Below the pieces are notes generated by a model. That model searched no databases. It had not been told where the DNA came from and worked only from the letters and a program-made list of their open reading frames with translations. From Nitrincola iocasae (GTDB taxonomy: Bacteria > Pseudomonadota > Gammaproteobacteria > Pseudomonadales > Balneatricaceae), in the NCBI RefSeq assembly GCF_008727795.1, contig NZ_CP044222.1, positions 186,001 to 250,000 of the forward strand: a stretch of DNA of 64,000 bases, read 5' to 3'. This document shows positions 50,588-60,731 of the stretch, in pieces (the stretch's first letter is position 1; the number at the start of each line of letters is the position of its first letter). A program made the position numbers and the translations under genes.

Positions 50588-51079
50588 GTGGCATTAGGAC
50601 TCGAAGACAAAAAAGCGATCGTCGCTGAGGTCCAGGAAGCTGCTAAATCAGCTGTGTCTGCTGTTGTTGCTGACTCACGTGGCGTATCTGTAACAGATAT
50701 GACTGCGTTGCGTAAACTGGCCCGTGAAAACGGTGTCTGGTTGCGTGTGGTTCGTAACACACTGGCACGTCGTGCCCTTGAAGGTACCGACTACGTGTGT
50801 CTGCAAGACACCTTTGTAGGGCCTTCTATCATTGCATTTTCTACAGAGCATCCGGGTGCGGGTGCACGTATTCTGAAAGAATTTGCCAAGGGTAACGAGA
50901 AGTTTGAGCTGAAAGCTGCAGCCTTTGAGGGTGAGAAAGTTGATATCTCCCTGCTGGCAAGCCTGCCAACTTACGACGAAGCAATTGCCAAGTTGATGAG
51001 CGTCCTCAAGGAAGCTTCTGCTGGCAAGCTGGTACGTACACTGGCAGCCGTTCGCGATCAGAAAGAGCAGGCAGCCTGA
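50588..51079 (+). CDS. rplJ: 50S ribosomal protein L10
   Basis: Anchors the L7/L12 dimers in the ribosomal stalk and acts as translational repressor of its own operon. The 163 residues start at a GTG with AGGAG seven bases upstream. Family segments are MALGLEDKKAIVAEVQEAAK at the N-terminus, ADSRGVSVTDMTALRKLARE near residue 28 and LRVVRNTLARRALEGT near residue 52. A 71-base gap separates it from rplL. Confidence 0.98.
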   Translation: MALGLEDKKAIVAEVQEAAKSAVSAVVADSRGVSVTDMTALRKLARENGVWLRVVRNTLARRALEGTDYVCLQDTFVGPSIIAFSTEHPGAGARILKEFAKGNEKFELKAAAFEGEKVDISLLASLPTYDEAIAKLMSVLKEASAGKLVRTLAAVRDQKEQAA

Positions 51080-51150
51080 TTGCCTTACGGCAAGCTGTCT
51101 GATTAAGCGTTTAATGGGCTAAGCCCGAAAGTAATTCAGGAATCTATATA

Positions 51151-51516
51151 ATGTCTCTGACTCAAGAAGATATCATCAATGCAGTAGCTGAAATGTCTGT
51201 AAAGGACGTTGTTACTCTGATTGAAGCTATGGAAGAAAAATTCGGTGTATCTGCTGCTGCTGCAGTAGCTGCGGGTCCTGCAGCTGCTGAAGTGGCTGAA
51301 GAACAGACTGAATTCAACGTCATCCTGGCTGAAACTGGTGATAAGAAAGTTAACGTAATCAAAGCTGTTCGTGGCGCTACAGGCCTGGGTCTGAAAGAAG
51401 CTAAAGAACTGGTTGACGGAGCGCCTGCTACGATCAAAGAAGGCGTTTCTAAAGACGAAGCTGAAGAACTCAAGAAAGCACTGGAAGAAGCCGGCGCTAA
51501 AGTTGAGCTCAAGTAA
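51151..51516 (+). CDS. rplL: 50S ribosomal protein L7/L12
   Basis: Acidic stalk protein that recruits translation GTPases. It is 121 residues: N-terminal dimerisation helices (VAEMSVKDVVTLIEAMEEKF), an Ala-rich hinge (about 35-52), and the C-terminal domain with KVNVIKAVRGATGLGLKEAK near residue 65. Codon use is highly biased, as expected for a multi-copy protein. The AGGAATCTATATA before the ATG provides the ribosome binding site. Confidence 0.98.
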   Translation: MSLTQEDIINAVAEMSVKDVVTLIEAMEEKFGVSAAAAVAAGPAAAEVAEEQTEFNVILAETGDKKVNVIKAVRGATGLGLKEAKELVDGAPATIKEGVSKDEAEELKKALEEAGAKVELK

Positions 51517-51562
51517 TCGCTTTAATGCGCTGCAAGCAGCGTAAACTGCTTTGAAAGCGTAT

Positions 51563-51592
51563 GGCTGGTGGCCGCGAGCCACCGGCCTTTTT
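51563..51592 (+). terminator. Attenuator between rplL and rpoB
   Basis: GGCTGGTGGC-CGCGA-GCCACCGGCC, a ten-base-pair stem (one wobble), followed by T5. It is a well-formed intrinsic terminator placed 47 bases after rplL. A partial terminator at the same point in E. coli lowers rpoBC transcription relative to rplJL. Confidence 0.88.
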
Positions 51593-51690
51593 CCGTTATT
51601 GAATGACAGCAAACAGATAACGGATCTACAGACTGGAAGATCCCCTTCTGGGCTGGCTTCTCAACTAGGTGCACATGCTGGGGAACACTG

Positions 51691-54600
51691 ATGGCTTATT
51701 CATATACTGAAAAGAAACGTATTCGTAAGGATTTCAGCAAGCTGAACCAGGTAATGGATGTTCCATTCCTGCTTGCTACACAGCTGGACTCTTACCGCAA
51801 GTTTCTGCAGCAGGGAGCGGACGCGCAACAGCGCGACGAGACCGGACTCCAGGCAGCATTTAATTCTGTTTTTCCAATTGTTTCCTATTCCGGAAATGCG
51901 GCACTGGAATACGTTGGTTACCGCCTCGGTGAACCCGTTTTTGATGTCAAGGAGTGCATGCAGCGGGGTATCACTTATGCCGCGCCACTTCGTGTCAAAG
52001 TGCGTCTGGTAATCTACGACCGTGAATCGTCAAGTAAAGCGGTTAAAGATATCAAGGAACAGGAAGTCTACATGGGCGAAATGCCCCTGATGACAGATAA
52101 CGGTACCTTTGTTATTAATGGTACTGAACGTGTAATCGTGTCGCAGCTACACCGCTCACCGGGTGTGTTTTTTGATCATGATAAAGGCAAAACCCATTCA
52201 TCGGGTAAATTGCTCTACTCTGCGCGTATTATTCCTTACCGTGGTTCATGGCTGGATTTCGAATTCGATCCAAAAGATGCGCTGTTTGTACGTATCGACC
52301 GTCGGCGTAAACTGCCGGCATCGGTGCTGTTGCGCTCGCTGGGTTACAGCACAGAAGAAATTCTGGAAATTTTCTTCGAAAATACCGGCTGGAATTTTGA
52401 AGGCGACCTGATCTGGATGGATCTGGTACCTGAGCGCCTGCGCGGTGAAACCATGTCCTTTGAGATCAAAGATCCTGAGGGCAATGTGATTGTTGAAGCG
52501 GGTCGTCGTATTACCCCGCGTCATACGCGTCAGATGACCCAGGCCGGCATGAAGCAATTGCAGGTTCCTGCTGAATACCTCAGCGGCAAAGTGCTGGCGA
52601 AAGATATGGCTGATCCTTCAACCGGTGAAGTGATCGCTGTTGCTAATACCGAGATCACCGACGAGTTGATTACCCGTCTGCAGGTGGCCGGTGTCGAGCG
52701 TTTTGAAACGCTTTACACCAATGATCTGGATTGTGGTCCTTATATTTCCGATACCTTGCGTATCGATACCACTCGCAATCAGATTGAAGCATTGGTAGAA
52801 ATCTACCGTATGATGCGCCCGGGCGAGCCGCCTACTAAAGAGTCGGCAGAAGGCTTGTTCGAGAATCTGTTCTTCTCCGAAGAGCGCTATGATCTGTCAG
52901 CCGTTGGTCGGATGAAGTTCAATCGTCGTCTGGGTCGTGATGCTGAAGTCGGTAGCCCGATTCTGGAAAAAGCTGACATCCTCGATGTGATGAAGACCCT
53001 GATCGGTATTCGTAACGGTAAAGGCATTGTCGATGACATTGACCATCTGGGTAACCGTCGTATCCGTTCTGTCGGTGAAATGGCTGAAAACCAGTTCCGT
53101 GTAGGGCTGGTGCGTGTCGAGCGTGCGGTACGTGAGCGCCTGAGCATGGCAGAAGCGGATAACCTGATGCCTCAGGATCTGATTAATGCCAAGCCTGTTG
53201 CTGCTGCCGTTAAAGAGTTTTTCGGTTCCAGTCAGCTGTCCCAGTTTATGGACCAGAACAACCCGCTGTCCGAGATTACTCACAAACGTCGTGTTTCCGC
53301 GTTAGGCCCAGGCGGTCTGACCCGTGAGCGTGCTGGCTTTGAAGTACGTGACGTGCATCCAACCCATTATGGCCGTGTCTGCCCGATCGAGACCCCTGAA
53401 GGTCCGAACATCGGTCTGATCAACTCCTTGGCTGTTTATGCACGCACCAATGATTATGGCTTCCTGGAAACCCCTTATCGCCGCGTATTGGATGGTAAAG
53501 TTTCTGACGACATCGATTACCTGTCAGCGATTGAAGAAAACAACTTCGTTATCGCACAGGCATCCGCCAAGCTGGACGATAAAAACTGTCTGGCAGAAGA
53601 TCTGGTTGAAGTCCGTCACGCTAACGAATTTACCGTTATGCCGCGTGACAAGGTCCAGTATATGGATGTGTCGGCACGTCAGATCGTATCTGTAGCCGCC
53701 GCCCTTATCCCGTTCCTGGAACACGATGACGCCAACCGTGCGTTGATGGGTTCGAACATGCAGCGTCAGGCTGTACCCACACTGCGTGCCGAGAAGCCGC
53801 TGGTAGGTACTGGTATTGAACGTAGTGTGGCACAGGACTCGGGTGTCTGTGTGGTTGCTACCCGCGGTGGTGTGATTGAATCTGTTGATGCCAGCCGTAT
53901 TGTGGTACGCGCCAACGATGATGAAACTGCCGTCGGCGATGCCGGTGTCGACATCTATAATCTGACCAAATACGTGCGTTCTAACCAGAACACCTGTATT
54001 AACCAGCGTGCCATCGTGCGCCCAGGTGAAAGCATAGCCCGTGGCGATATTCTCGCCGACGGTCCTTCGGTAGATATGGGTGAGCTGGCACTGGGTCAGA
54101 ACATGCGTATCGCCTTCATGCCCTGGAATGGTTACAACTTCGAGGATTCTATCCTCATCTCCGAGCGTGTCGTTGAAGAAGATCGTTTTACTACTATCCA
54201 CATTCAGGAGCTGACCTGTGTGGCGCGTGATACCAAGCTGGGATCTGAAGAAATCACTTCCGATATTCCTAATGTTGGTGAAGCGGCGCTGGGCAAGCTG
54301 GATGAAACCGGTATCGTGCATATCGGTGCTGAAGTTGGCCCAGGCGACATTCTGGTCGGTAAGGTTACCCCTAAGGGTGAAACCCAGCTGACCCCGGAAG
54401 AAAAACTGCTACGTGCCATCTTTGGTGAAAAAGCCTCTGATGTTAAAGATACCTCCCTGCGTGTGAAGGGTGGTACGATCGGTAAGGTTATCGATGTGCA
54501 GGTGTTTACCCGCGATGGTGTGGAAAAAGATGCCCGTGCTGTTTCCATCGAGAAGTCTGAGCTGGATAGCATCCGCAAAGACCTTAACGATGAGTTCCGC

Positions 54601-55791
54601 ATCGTTGAAGATGCGACTTTCGAACGTCTGACTAAAGCACTGGTCGGTCTGAAAGCCGAAGGCGGTGCCGGACTGAAGAAGAGCGAAACGATTACTGAAG
54701 AATTCCTCAGCAACTTAAAGCGTTCTGAGTGGTTCAAGATTCGTCTTGCCGATTCTGAAGTGCAGGACATGCTGGAACAGGCGCAGAAGCAGCTTGAAGA
54801 GCGTCGTGAAAATCTGGATAAGCGTTTCGAAGACAAGAAAGGCAAGCTGCAAACTGGCGATGACCTGGCACCGGGTGTGCTGAAAATCGTCAAGGTTTAT
54901 GTTGCTACCAAACGTCGTATCCAGCCAGGTGACAAGATGGCGGGTCGTCACGGTAACAAAGGTGTTATCTCGGTCATCATGCCGGTTGAAGATATGCCTT
55001 ATGACGAAAACGGCGAGCCGATCGATATCGTCCTCAACCCGCTGGGTGTACCGTCACGTATGAACGTCGGTCAGATCCTGGAAACCCACATGGGTGCGGC
55101 AGCCAAGGGCTTGGGTCGTAAGATCAACACCATGCTGGATATTGAACGTGCCAAGGCTGAAAAAGTCAAAGACGTTCGGGACTTCCTGGGTCAGGTGTAT
55201 AACGCCGAACATGCTGGCTTGCCACTGGGTCGTCGTGAAGATCTGGAAAGCTTCAGTGATGCCGAGATTCTGGAATTGGCGAATAACCTGCGTAAGGGCG
55301 TGCCTTTGGCCTCGCCAGTATTTGACGGTGCCAAGGAAAGTGAAATCAAAGCCCTGTTGCGTTTGGCCGATATGAATGACAGTGGTCAGGTGACCCTGTA
55401 TGACGGCCGTACCGGTGATAAATTCGACCGTCAGGTCACCGTAGGTTACATGTACATGCTCAAGCTCAACCACTTGGTTGATGACAAGATGCATGCACGT
55501 TCTACCGGTTCTTACAGTCTTGTTACGCAGCAGCCGCTGGGTGGTAAGGCGCAATTCGGTGGACAGCGATTCGGTGAGATGGAGGTCTGGGCATTGGAGG
55601 CGTATGGCGCGGCTTATACGCTTCAGGAAATGCTCACCGTTAAGTCAGATGACGTCAATGGTCGTACCAAAATGTATAAAAACATTGTGGATGGCAACCA
55701 TCGTATGGAGCCTGGCATGCCAGAGTCGTTTAACGTATTGATCAAGGAAATTCGTTCTCTCGGTATCGATATCGAACTTGAAAGCGATTGA
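51691..55791 (+). CDS. rpoB: DNA-directed RNA polymerase subunit beta
   Basis: Catalytic core subunit, 1366 residues, slightly longer than E. coli's 1342. The rifampicin pocket reads SSQLSQFMDQNNPLSEITHK then RRVSALGPGG: the residues equivalent to E. coli D516, H526 and S531 are all wild type. MAGRHGNKGVIS near residue 1085 is the active-site lysine/histidine segment, and the C-terminus (FNVLIKEIRSLGIDIELESD) is intact. It is followed by rpoC after 74 bases. Confidence 0.99.
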   Translation: MAYSYTEKKRIRKDFSKLNQVMDVPFLLATQLDSYRKFLQQGADAQQRDETGLQAAFNSVFPIVSYSGNAALEYVGYRLGEPVFDVKECMQRGITYAAPLRVKVRLVIYDRESSSKAVKDIKEQEVYMGEMPLMTDNGTFVINGTERVIVSQLHRSPGVFFDHDKGKTHSSGKLLYSARIIPYRGSWLDFEFDPKDALFVRIDRRRKLPASVLLRSLGYSTEEILEIFFENTGWNFEGDLIWMDLVPERLRGETMSFEIKDPEGNVIVEAGRRITPRHTRQMTQAGMKQLQVPAEYLSGKVLAKDMADPSTGEVIAVANTEITDELITRLQVAGVERFETLYTNDLDCGPYISDTLRIDTTRNQIEALVEIYRMMRPGEPPTKESAEGLFENLFFSEERYDLSAVGRMKFNRRLGRDAEVGSPILEKADILDVMKTLIGIRNGKGIVDDIDHLGNRRIRSVGEMAENQFRVGLVRVERAVRERLSMAEADNLMPQDLINAKPVAAAVKEFFGSSQLSQFMDQNNPLSEITHKRRVSALGPGGLTRERAGFEVRDVHPTHYGRVCPIETPEGPNIGLINSLAVYARTNDYGFLETPYRRVLDGKVSDDIDYLSAIEENNFVIAQASAKLDDKNCLAEDLVEVRHANEFTVMPRDKVQYMDVSARQIVSVAAALIPFLEHDDANRALMGSNMQRQAVPTLRAEKPLVGTGIERSVAQDSGVCVVATRGGVIESVDASRIVVRANDDETAVGDAGVDIYNLTKYVRSNQNTCINQRAIVRPGESIARGDILADGPSVDMGELALGQNMRIAFMPWNGYNFEDSILISERVVEEDRFTTIHIQELTCVARDTKLGSEEITSDIPNVGEAALGKLDETGIVHIGAEVGPGDILVGKVTPKGETQLTPEEKLLRAIFGEKASDVKDTSLRVKGGTIGKVIDVQVFTRDGVEKDARAVSIEKSELDSIRKDLNDEFRIVEDATFERLTKALVGLKAEGGAGLKKSETITEEFLSNLKRSEWFKIRLADSEVQDMLEQAQKQLEERRENLDKRFEDKKGKLQTGDDLAPGVLKIVKVYVATKRRIQPGDKMAGRHGNKGVISVIMPVEDMPYDENGEPIDIVLNPLGVPSRMNVGQILETHMGAAAKGLGRKINTMLDIERAKAEKVKDVRDFLGQVYNAEHAGLPLGRREDLESFSDAEILELANNLRKGVPLASPVFDGAKESEIKALLRLADMNDSGQVTLYDGRTGDKFDRQVTVGYMYMLKLNHLVDDKMHARSTGSYSLVTQQPLGGKAQFGGQRFGEMEVWALEAYGAAYTLQEMLTVKSDDVNGRTKMYKNIVDGNHRMEPGMPESFNVLIKEIRSLGIDIELESD

Positions 55792-55815
55792 GACCTAAAC
55801 TGATCACATCAGGTG

Positions 55816-55832
55816 GCGCCCCTTGCGGGCGC
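55816..55832 (+). other. Intercistronic hairpin between rpoB and rpoC
   Basis: GCGCCC-CTTGC-GGGCGC, a six-base-pair GC stem, lies 34 bases before rpoC. There is no U-tract; it more likely affects mRNA stability or rpoC translation than termination. Confidence 0.45.
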
Positions 55833-55865
55833 TTCCCCAGAGAACTCCGTGAGGAGCTATAGACA

Positions 55866-58800
55866 ATGAAAGATTTGCTGAATCTGCTCAAGAATCAGGG
55901 TAAAACTGAAGAGTTTGACTCTATCCGTATCACCCTGGCATCACCGGATATGATCCGTTCCTGGTCTTACGGTGAAGTTAAGAAGCCGGAAACCATTAAC
56001 TATCGTACCTTTAAGCCGGAACGTGATGGTTTGTTCTGTGCCAAGATCTTTGGCCCGATCAAGGATTACGAGTGCCTGTGCGGTAAATACAAACGCATGA
56101 AGCACCGCGGCGTTATCTGCGAGAAGTGTGGCGTTGAAGTGACCATGACCAAAGTGCGCCGTGACCGTATGGCGCATATTGAGCTGGCTTCACCGGTAGC
56201 TCACATTTGGTTCCTGAAATCTCTGCCGTCCCGTATCGGCTTGATGATGGACATGACGCTGCGTGATATTGAACGCGTGCTCTATTTTGAATCCTTTGTA
56301 GTGATCGATCCGGGTATGACTACCCTGGAGCGTGGACAGCTGCTGAATGACGAGCAGTACTTTGAAGCGCTGGAAGAGTTCGGCGACGAATTCGATGCGC
56401 GTATGGGTGCTGAAGCGGTTCAAGAGTTGCTGGGCTCTATCGACCTTGAAGGCGAGTGTCAGCGTATGCGTGAAGAAATTCCGCAGACCAACTCTGAGAC
56501 CAAGCTGAAGAAACTGTCCAAGCGTCTGAAGCTGATGGAAGCCTTCCTTAAATCCGGTAACAAGCCGGAGTGGATGATTCTAAATGTGCTGCCAGTTCTG
56601 CCACCGGATCTGCGTCCGTTAGTACCGCTGGATGGCGGCCGTTTCGCTACGTCTGACCTGAACGATCTGTACCGTCGCGTAATTAACCGTAATAACCGTC
56701 TGAAGCGTCTGCTAGACCTGAATGCACCGGATATTATCGTACGCAACGAGAAGCGTATGTTGCAGGAATCGGTTGATGCGCTGCTGGATAACGGTCGTCG
56801 TGGTCGTGCCATTACCGGTTCTAACAAGCGTCCGCTGAAATCGCTTGCCGATATGATCAAAGGTAAGCAGGGTCGTTTCCGTCAGAACCTGCTGGGTAAA
56901 CGTGTCGACTATTCGGGTCGTTCGGTTATCGTGGTCGGTCCGTCACTGCGTCTGCATCAGTGCGGTCTGCCGAAAAAAATGGCACTGGAGCTGTTTAAGC
57001 CGTTCATCTTCTCCAAGCTGGAACTGCGTGGTCATGCCACCACCATCAAAGCCGCCAAGAAAATGGTTGAGCGTGAAGAAGCGCTGGTCTGGGATATACT
57101 CGATGAAGTGATCCGTGAGCACCCAGTGCTACTTAACCGTGCACCGACACTTCACCGTTTAGGTATTCAGGCATTTGAGCCAGTACTGATCGAAGGTAAA
57201 GCGATCCAGCTGCACCCGCTGGTTTGTGCGGCTTACAACGCCGACTTTGACGGTGACCAGATGGCCGTTCACGTGCCGCTGACCATTGAGGCACAGCTTG
57301 AAGCCCGTGCCTTGATGATGTCTACCAACAACATCCTCTCGCCTGCCAATGGTGAGCCAATCATCGTGCCATCGCAGGACGTGGTTCTGGGTCTGTATTA
57401 CATGACCCGTGAGCGCGTTGCCGCTGCTGGTGAAGGTATGTTGTTCAGTGACATCAAAGAAGTGACTCGTGCGCACGGTGCTGGCCAGGTACATCTGCAG
57501 GCCCGGGTTAAAGTGCGTATCCGTGAACTGATCCGTGATATTCACGGTAATGTTGAAGAGATCACTGCGGTTCGTGATACCACTGTCGGCCGTGCGCTGT
57601 TGTTTGATATCGTTCCCGATGGCCTGCCGTTTGCGCTGGTTGATCAGGCAATGAAAAAGAAAGCTATCTCCAAGCTGCTTAACGAAGCCTATCGTCGTTG
57701 CGGCCTGAAAGAAACGGTTATCTTTGCGGATCAACTGATGTACATGGGCTTCCGTCAGGCGACCTTGTCCGGTGCCTCGATTGGTGTCAATGATTTCGTT
57801 ATTCCGGATGAAAAACCTCGTATTATCGCTGATGCTGAAGCTGAAGTGACCGAAATTGAACGTCAGTTCGCTGAAGGTCTGGTCACGCACGGTGAGAAAT
57901 ACAACAAGGTAGTCGATATCTGGTCGCGCGCCAACGAAGTACTGGCGAAGCGCATGATGGACAACCTGAAAGTTGATCTGGTGACCGATGTTAATGGTAA
58001 CCAGGTTGAGCAGGAATCGTTTAACTCTGTGTATATCATGGCTGACTCAGGTGCACGTGGTAGTGCGGCACAGATACGTCAGTTAGCCGGTATGCGTGGT
58101 CTGATGGCCAAGCCGGATGGTTCGATCATCGAAACGCCGATCATCGCCAACTTCCGTGAAGGTCTAAACGTACTGCAGTACTTTATCTCCACGCACGGTG
58201 CGCGTAAGGGTCTTGCCGATACGGCGCTGAAAACAGCTAACTCCGGTTACCTGACTCGTCGTCTGGTTGACGTGGCTCAGGATCTGGTGATCACTGAAGT
58301 AGATTGTGGTACCGAAAACGGTGTTCTGGTTCAGCCGATCATTGAGGGTGGCGATATCATCGTCAGTCTGGGTGAGCAGTTGCTGGGTCGTGTCGTGGCG
58401 GTCGATGTGCTGAGTCCGGTAACGGGCGATGTGCTTATCGAGAAGGCTACGCTGATCGATGAAGCCTGGGTTGATCGTCTGCAAACAGACGAAGAACTGA
58501 GCAAAATTGATGAAGTGTTGGTGCGTTCTGCTATCACCTGTGATGCTAATCAGGGTGTTTGTTCCAGCTGTTATGGGCGTGATCTTGCACGCGGTCACCT
58601 GGTTAACCAGGGTGAAGCTGTAGGTGTTATCGCGGCCCAGTCAATCGGTGAGCCAGGTACACAGCTGACTATGCGTACCTTCCATATCGGTGGTGCAGCC
58701 TCGAGGGCCGCCGCAGTTGACAGTATTCAGGTCAAGAATGGCGGTATCGTACGCCTGCATAACCTGAAGTACGTAGAGCGTACCGATGGTAATCTGGTTG

Positions 58801-60089
58801 CCACGTCACGTTCAGGTGAACTGGGCATAACTGATGAACATGGTCGTGAGCGCGAGCGTTACAAGCTGCCTTATGGTGCGATGATCAAAGTACGCGAAGG
58901 TTCAACAGTAGACGCTGGTGCCGTCGTGGCTAACTGGGATCCGCATACGCATCCAATCGTGTCGGAAATACAGGGTAAGATTGTCTTTGCGGGTCTGGAA
59001 GATGGTATCACCGTCAAACGTCAGACTGATGAATTGACCGGTCTTTCCACTATCGAGATTCTGGAAGGCAAGGATCGTCCTCAGGCGGGTAAAGATATTC
59101 GTCCGATGATCAAGCTGGTCGATTTCGACGGTAAGGATCTCTGTTATCCGGGTACAGAAATGTCAGCGCAGTATCTGCTGCCGCCTAAGGCGATCGTCAA
59201 CCTGAATGATGGTGCTGAAGTGCAGATCGGTGACGTTCTGGCACGTATTCCACAGGAAGGTACGGTTAACAAGGATATCACCGGTGGTCTGCCACGTGTG
59301 GCCGACCTGTTTGAAGCGCGTAAGCCGAAAGAGTACGCCATCCTGGCTGAAATCTCTGGTGTGGTGACCTTCGGTAAGGAAACCAAGGGTAAGCGCCGTA
59401 TCGTGATTACACCGCATGACGGTAGTGATCCGGTAGAGATCATGATCCAGAAATGGCGTAACCTGAACATCTTCGAAGGTGAGTCGGTTGAGAAGGGTGA
59501 GGTTATTTCTGATGGCCCATCCAACCCACACGATATCCTGCGTATTTTGGGTGTTAATGAACTGGCTAAGTATATCGTTGCTGAAATTCAGGATGTATAC
59601 CGTCTCCAGGGTGTAGGCATCAACGACAAGCATATCGAAGTGATTGTGCGTCAGATGGTGCGTAAAGTTGAAATTATCGACTCTGGTGATTCTGACTTTA
59701 TCCAGGGCGATCAGGTTGAATACATTGCTGTACGTAATGAAAATGCACGACTGGTTGAGGAAGGTAAATTCCCGGCACGGTTCGAGCGCGTACTGCTGGG
59801 TATCACCAAGGCATCGCTGGCAACCGAGTCGTTTATTTCGGCGGCATCCTTCCAGGAAACAACCCGCGTATTGACCGAAGGCGCCGTGAATGGCAAGAGC
59901 GATTACCTGCGCGGCTTGAAAGAAAACGTTGTGGTCGGTCGATTGATACCAGCCGGTACCGGTCTTGCCTACCACAGTGAGCGCAAACGCAAACGTCGTC
60001 TGGGCTCCGAAAGTGGTACAGTGAGTGCGGAAGAAGTCCAGCAGGCACTGACCAAAGCACTGAATGCGTCAATGTCTGGTTCTGATTAA
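55866..60089 (+). CDS. rpoC: DNA-directed RNA polymerase subunit beta'
   Basis: Holds the catalytic Mg in NADFDGDQMAVHVPL near residue 458. The 1407 residues equal the E. coli length. The N-terminal zinc site is CLCGKYKRMKHRGVICEKCG near residue 70, and the second zinc site CDANQGVCSSCYGRDLARG near residue 895. The trigger loop QSIGEPGTQLTMRTFHIGG near residue 925 is intact. Tandem terminators follow before rpsL. Confidence 0.99.
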   Translation: MKDLLNLLKNQGKTEEFDSIRITLASPDMIRSWSYGEVKKPETINYRTFKPERDGLFCAKIFGPIKDYECLCGKYKRMKHRGVICEKCGVEVTMTKVRRDRMAHIELASPVAHIWFLKSLPSRIGLMMDMTLRDIERVLYFESFVVIDPGMTTLERGQLLNDEQYFEALEEFGDEFDARMGAEAVQELLGSIDLEGECQRMREEIPQTNSETKLKKLSKRLKLMEAFLKSGNKPEWMILNVLPVLPPDLRPLVPLDGGRFATSDLNDLYRRVINRNNRLKRLLDLNAPDIIVRNEKRMLQESVDALLDNGRRGRAITGSNKRPLKSLADMIKGKQGRFRQNLLGKRVDYSGRSVIVVGPSLRLHQCGLPKKMALELFKPFIFSKLELRGHATTIKAAKKMVEREEALVWDILDEVIREHPVLLNRAPTLHRLGIQAFEPVLIEGKAIQLHPLVCAAYNADFDGDQMAVHVPLTIEAQLEARALMMSTNNILSPANGEPIIVPSQDVVLGLYYMTRERVAAAGEGMLFSDIKEVTRAHGAGQVHLQARVKVRIRELIRDIHGNVEEITAVRDTTVGRALLFDIVPDGLPFALVDQAMKKKAISKLLNEAYRRCGLKETVIFADQLMYMGFRQATLSGASIGVNDFVIPDEKPRIIADAEAEVTEIERQFAEGLVTHGEKYNKVVDIWSRANEVLAKRMMDNLKVDLVTDVNGNQVEQESFNSVYIMADSGARGSAAQIRQLAGMRGLMAKPDGSIIETPIIANFREGLNVLQYFISTHGARKGLADTALKTANSGYLTRRLVDVAQDLVITEVDCGTENGVLVQPIIEGGDIIVSLGEQLLGRVVAVDVLSPVTGDVLIEKATLIDEAWVDRLQTDEELSKIDEVLVRSAITCDANQGVCSSCYGRDLARGHLVNQGEAVGVIAAQSIGEPGTQLTMRTFHIGGAASRAAAVDSIQVKNGGIVRLHNLKYVERTDGNLVATSRSGELGITDEHGRERERYKLPYGAMIKVREGSTVDAGAVVANWDPHTHPIVSEIQGKIVFAGLEDGITVKRQTDELTGLSTIEILEGKDRPQAGKDIRPMIKLVDFDGKDLCYPGTEMSAQYLLPPKAIVNLNDGAEVQIGDVLARIPQEGTVNKDITGGLPRVADLFEARKPKEYAILAEISGVVTFGKETKGKRRIVITPHDGSDPVEIMIQKWRNLNIFEGESVEKGEVISDGPSNPHDILRILGVNELAKYIVAEIQDVYRLQGVGINDKHIEVIVRQMVRKVEIIDSGDSDFIQGDQVEYIAVRNENARLVEEGKFPARFERVLLGITKASLATESFISAASFQETTRVLTEGAVNGKSDYLRGLKENVVVGRLIPAGTGLAYHSERKRKRRLGSESGTVSAEEVQQALTKALNASMSGSD

Positions 60090-60113
60090 AAAACAGACAG
60101 TAATTGACGATCG

Positions 60114-60145
60114 GGGCGGGAATTAGGTAAACTTCCCGCCCTCTT
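60114..60145 (+). terminator. First terminator after rpoC
   Basis: GGGCGGGAA / TTCCCGCCC, a perfect nine-base-pair stem with a ten-base loop, followed by TCTTG. Confidence 0.75.
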
Positions 60146-60148
60146 GTT

Positions 60149-60177
60149 GACTGAGTAGGAATGCTCAGTCTTTTTAT
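60149..60177 (+). terminator. Second terminator after rpoC
   Basis: GACTGAG / CTCAGTC, a perfect seven-base-pair stem with an eight-base loop, followed by TTTTTATAT. It lies directly after the first stem and 32 bases before rpsL, so the str operon needs its own promoter or readthrough. I see no convincing promoter in the remaining bases. Confidence 0.8.
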
Positions 60178-60208
60178 ATGTTAAAACCAAAGGTGGAGAG
60201 TTTGCTGA

Positions 60209-60583
60209 ATGGCAACAATTAACCAGTTGGTACGTAAGCCGCGTAAGCGCAAAGTACAGCCAAGTGACGTTCGTGCACTGGAAGCTTGTCCTCAGCGTCG
60301 TGGTGTTTGTACCCGTGTTTATACAACCACACCGAAGAAGCCTAACTCAGCGCTGCGTAAGGTCTGTCGTGTACGTCTGACCAACGGCTATGAAGTGTCT
60401 TCTTATATCGGTGGTGAAGGCCATAACCTGCAGGAACACTCTGTTGTTCTGATTCGTGGTGGTCGTGTAAAAGACTTGCCGGGTGTGCGTTATCACACAG
60501 TACGTGGCGCGCTTGACTGTTCCGGTGTTAATGACCGTAAACAGGCTCGTTCCAAGTACGGTACCAAACGTCCTAAGTCGTAA
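60209..60583 (+). CDS. rpsL: 30S ribosomal protein S12
   Basis: Decoding-centre protein, 124 residues. TTTPKKPNSALRKVCRVRLT near residue 40 and RGGRVKDLPGVRYHTVRG near residue 84 contain the two lysines whose change gives streptomycin resistance; both are wild type. Asp of the methylthiolation site is present in KDLPG. First gene of the str operon, with GGTGGAGAG before the ATG. Confidence 0.98.
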   Translation: MATINQLVRKPRKRKVQPSDVRALEACPQRRGVCTRVYTTTPKKPNSALRKVCRVRLTNGYEVSSYIGGEGHNLQEHSVVLIRGGRVKDLPGVRYHTVRGALDCSGVNDRKQARSKYGTKRPKS

Positions 60584-60731
60584 TAAGTCGTTAAACGGCA
60601 AAGTTGTCACAGTCAGGCTTTTTTCAAAACGCATGCTGTTGCGCTAAACCGAACTGACGATAAGAGTAAGGGCAGGTGTCCAAGACATCCTGGCTAAACC
60701 TGAAGACCTTTTAATTGATTGAGGGCTTATC
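60584..60731 (+). promoter_or_regulatory. rpsL-rpsG intercistronic region, candidate S7 target
   Basis: A 148-base gap with no gene. It contains CAGGTGTC-CAA-GACATCCTG (60673-60692), an eight-base-pair stem with one bulged T. In E. coli S7 binds this intercistronic region and represses rpsG/fusA translation; that this stem is the site is inference. Confidence 0.4.

Noticed and set aside
53524..54321. 265-codon open frame antisense to rpoB
   Set aside because: Shadow frame produced by the biased codon use of rpoB; no family resemblance and no start signals.
59163..59975. 270-codon open frame antisense to rpoC
   Set aside because: Same cause as in rpoB; similar antisense frames (57159-57890, 58164-58598) occur along rpoC.
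51691..60583. Possible rifampicin or streptomycin resistance alleles in rpoB and rpsL
   Set aside because: The key positions of the rifampicin pocket and both S12 lysines are wild type.
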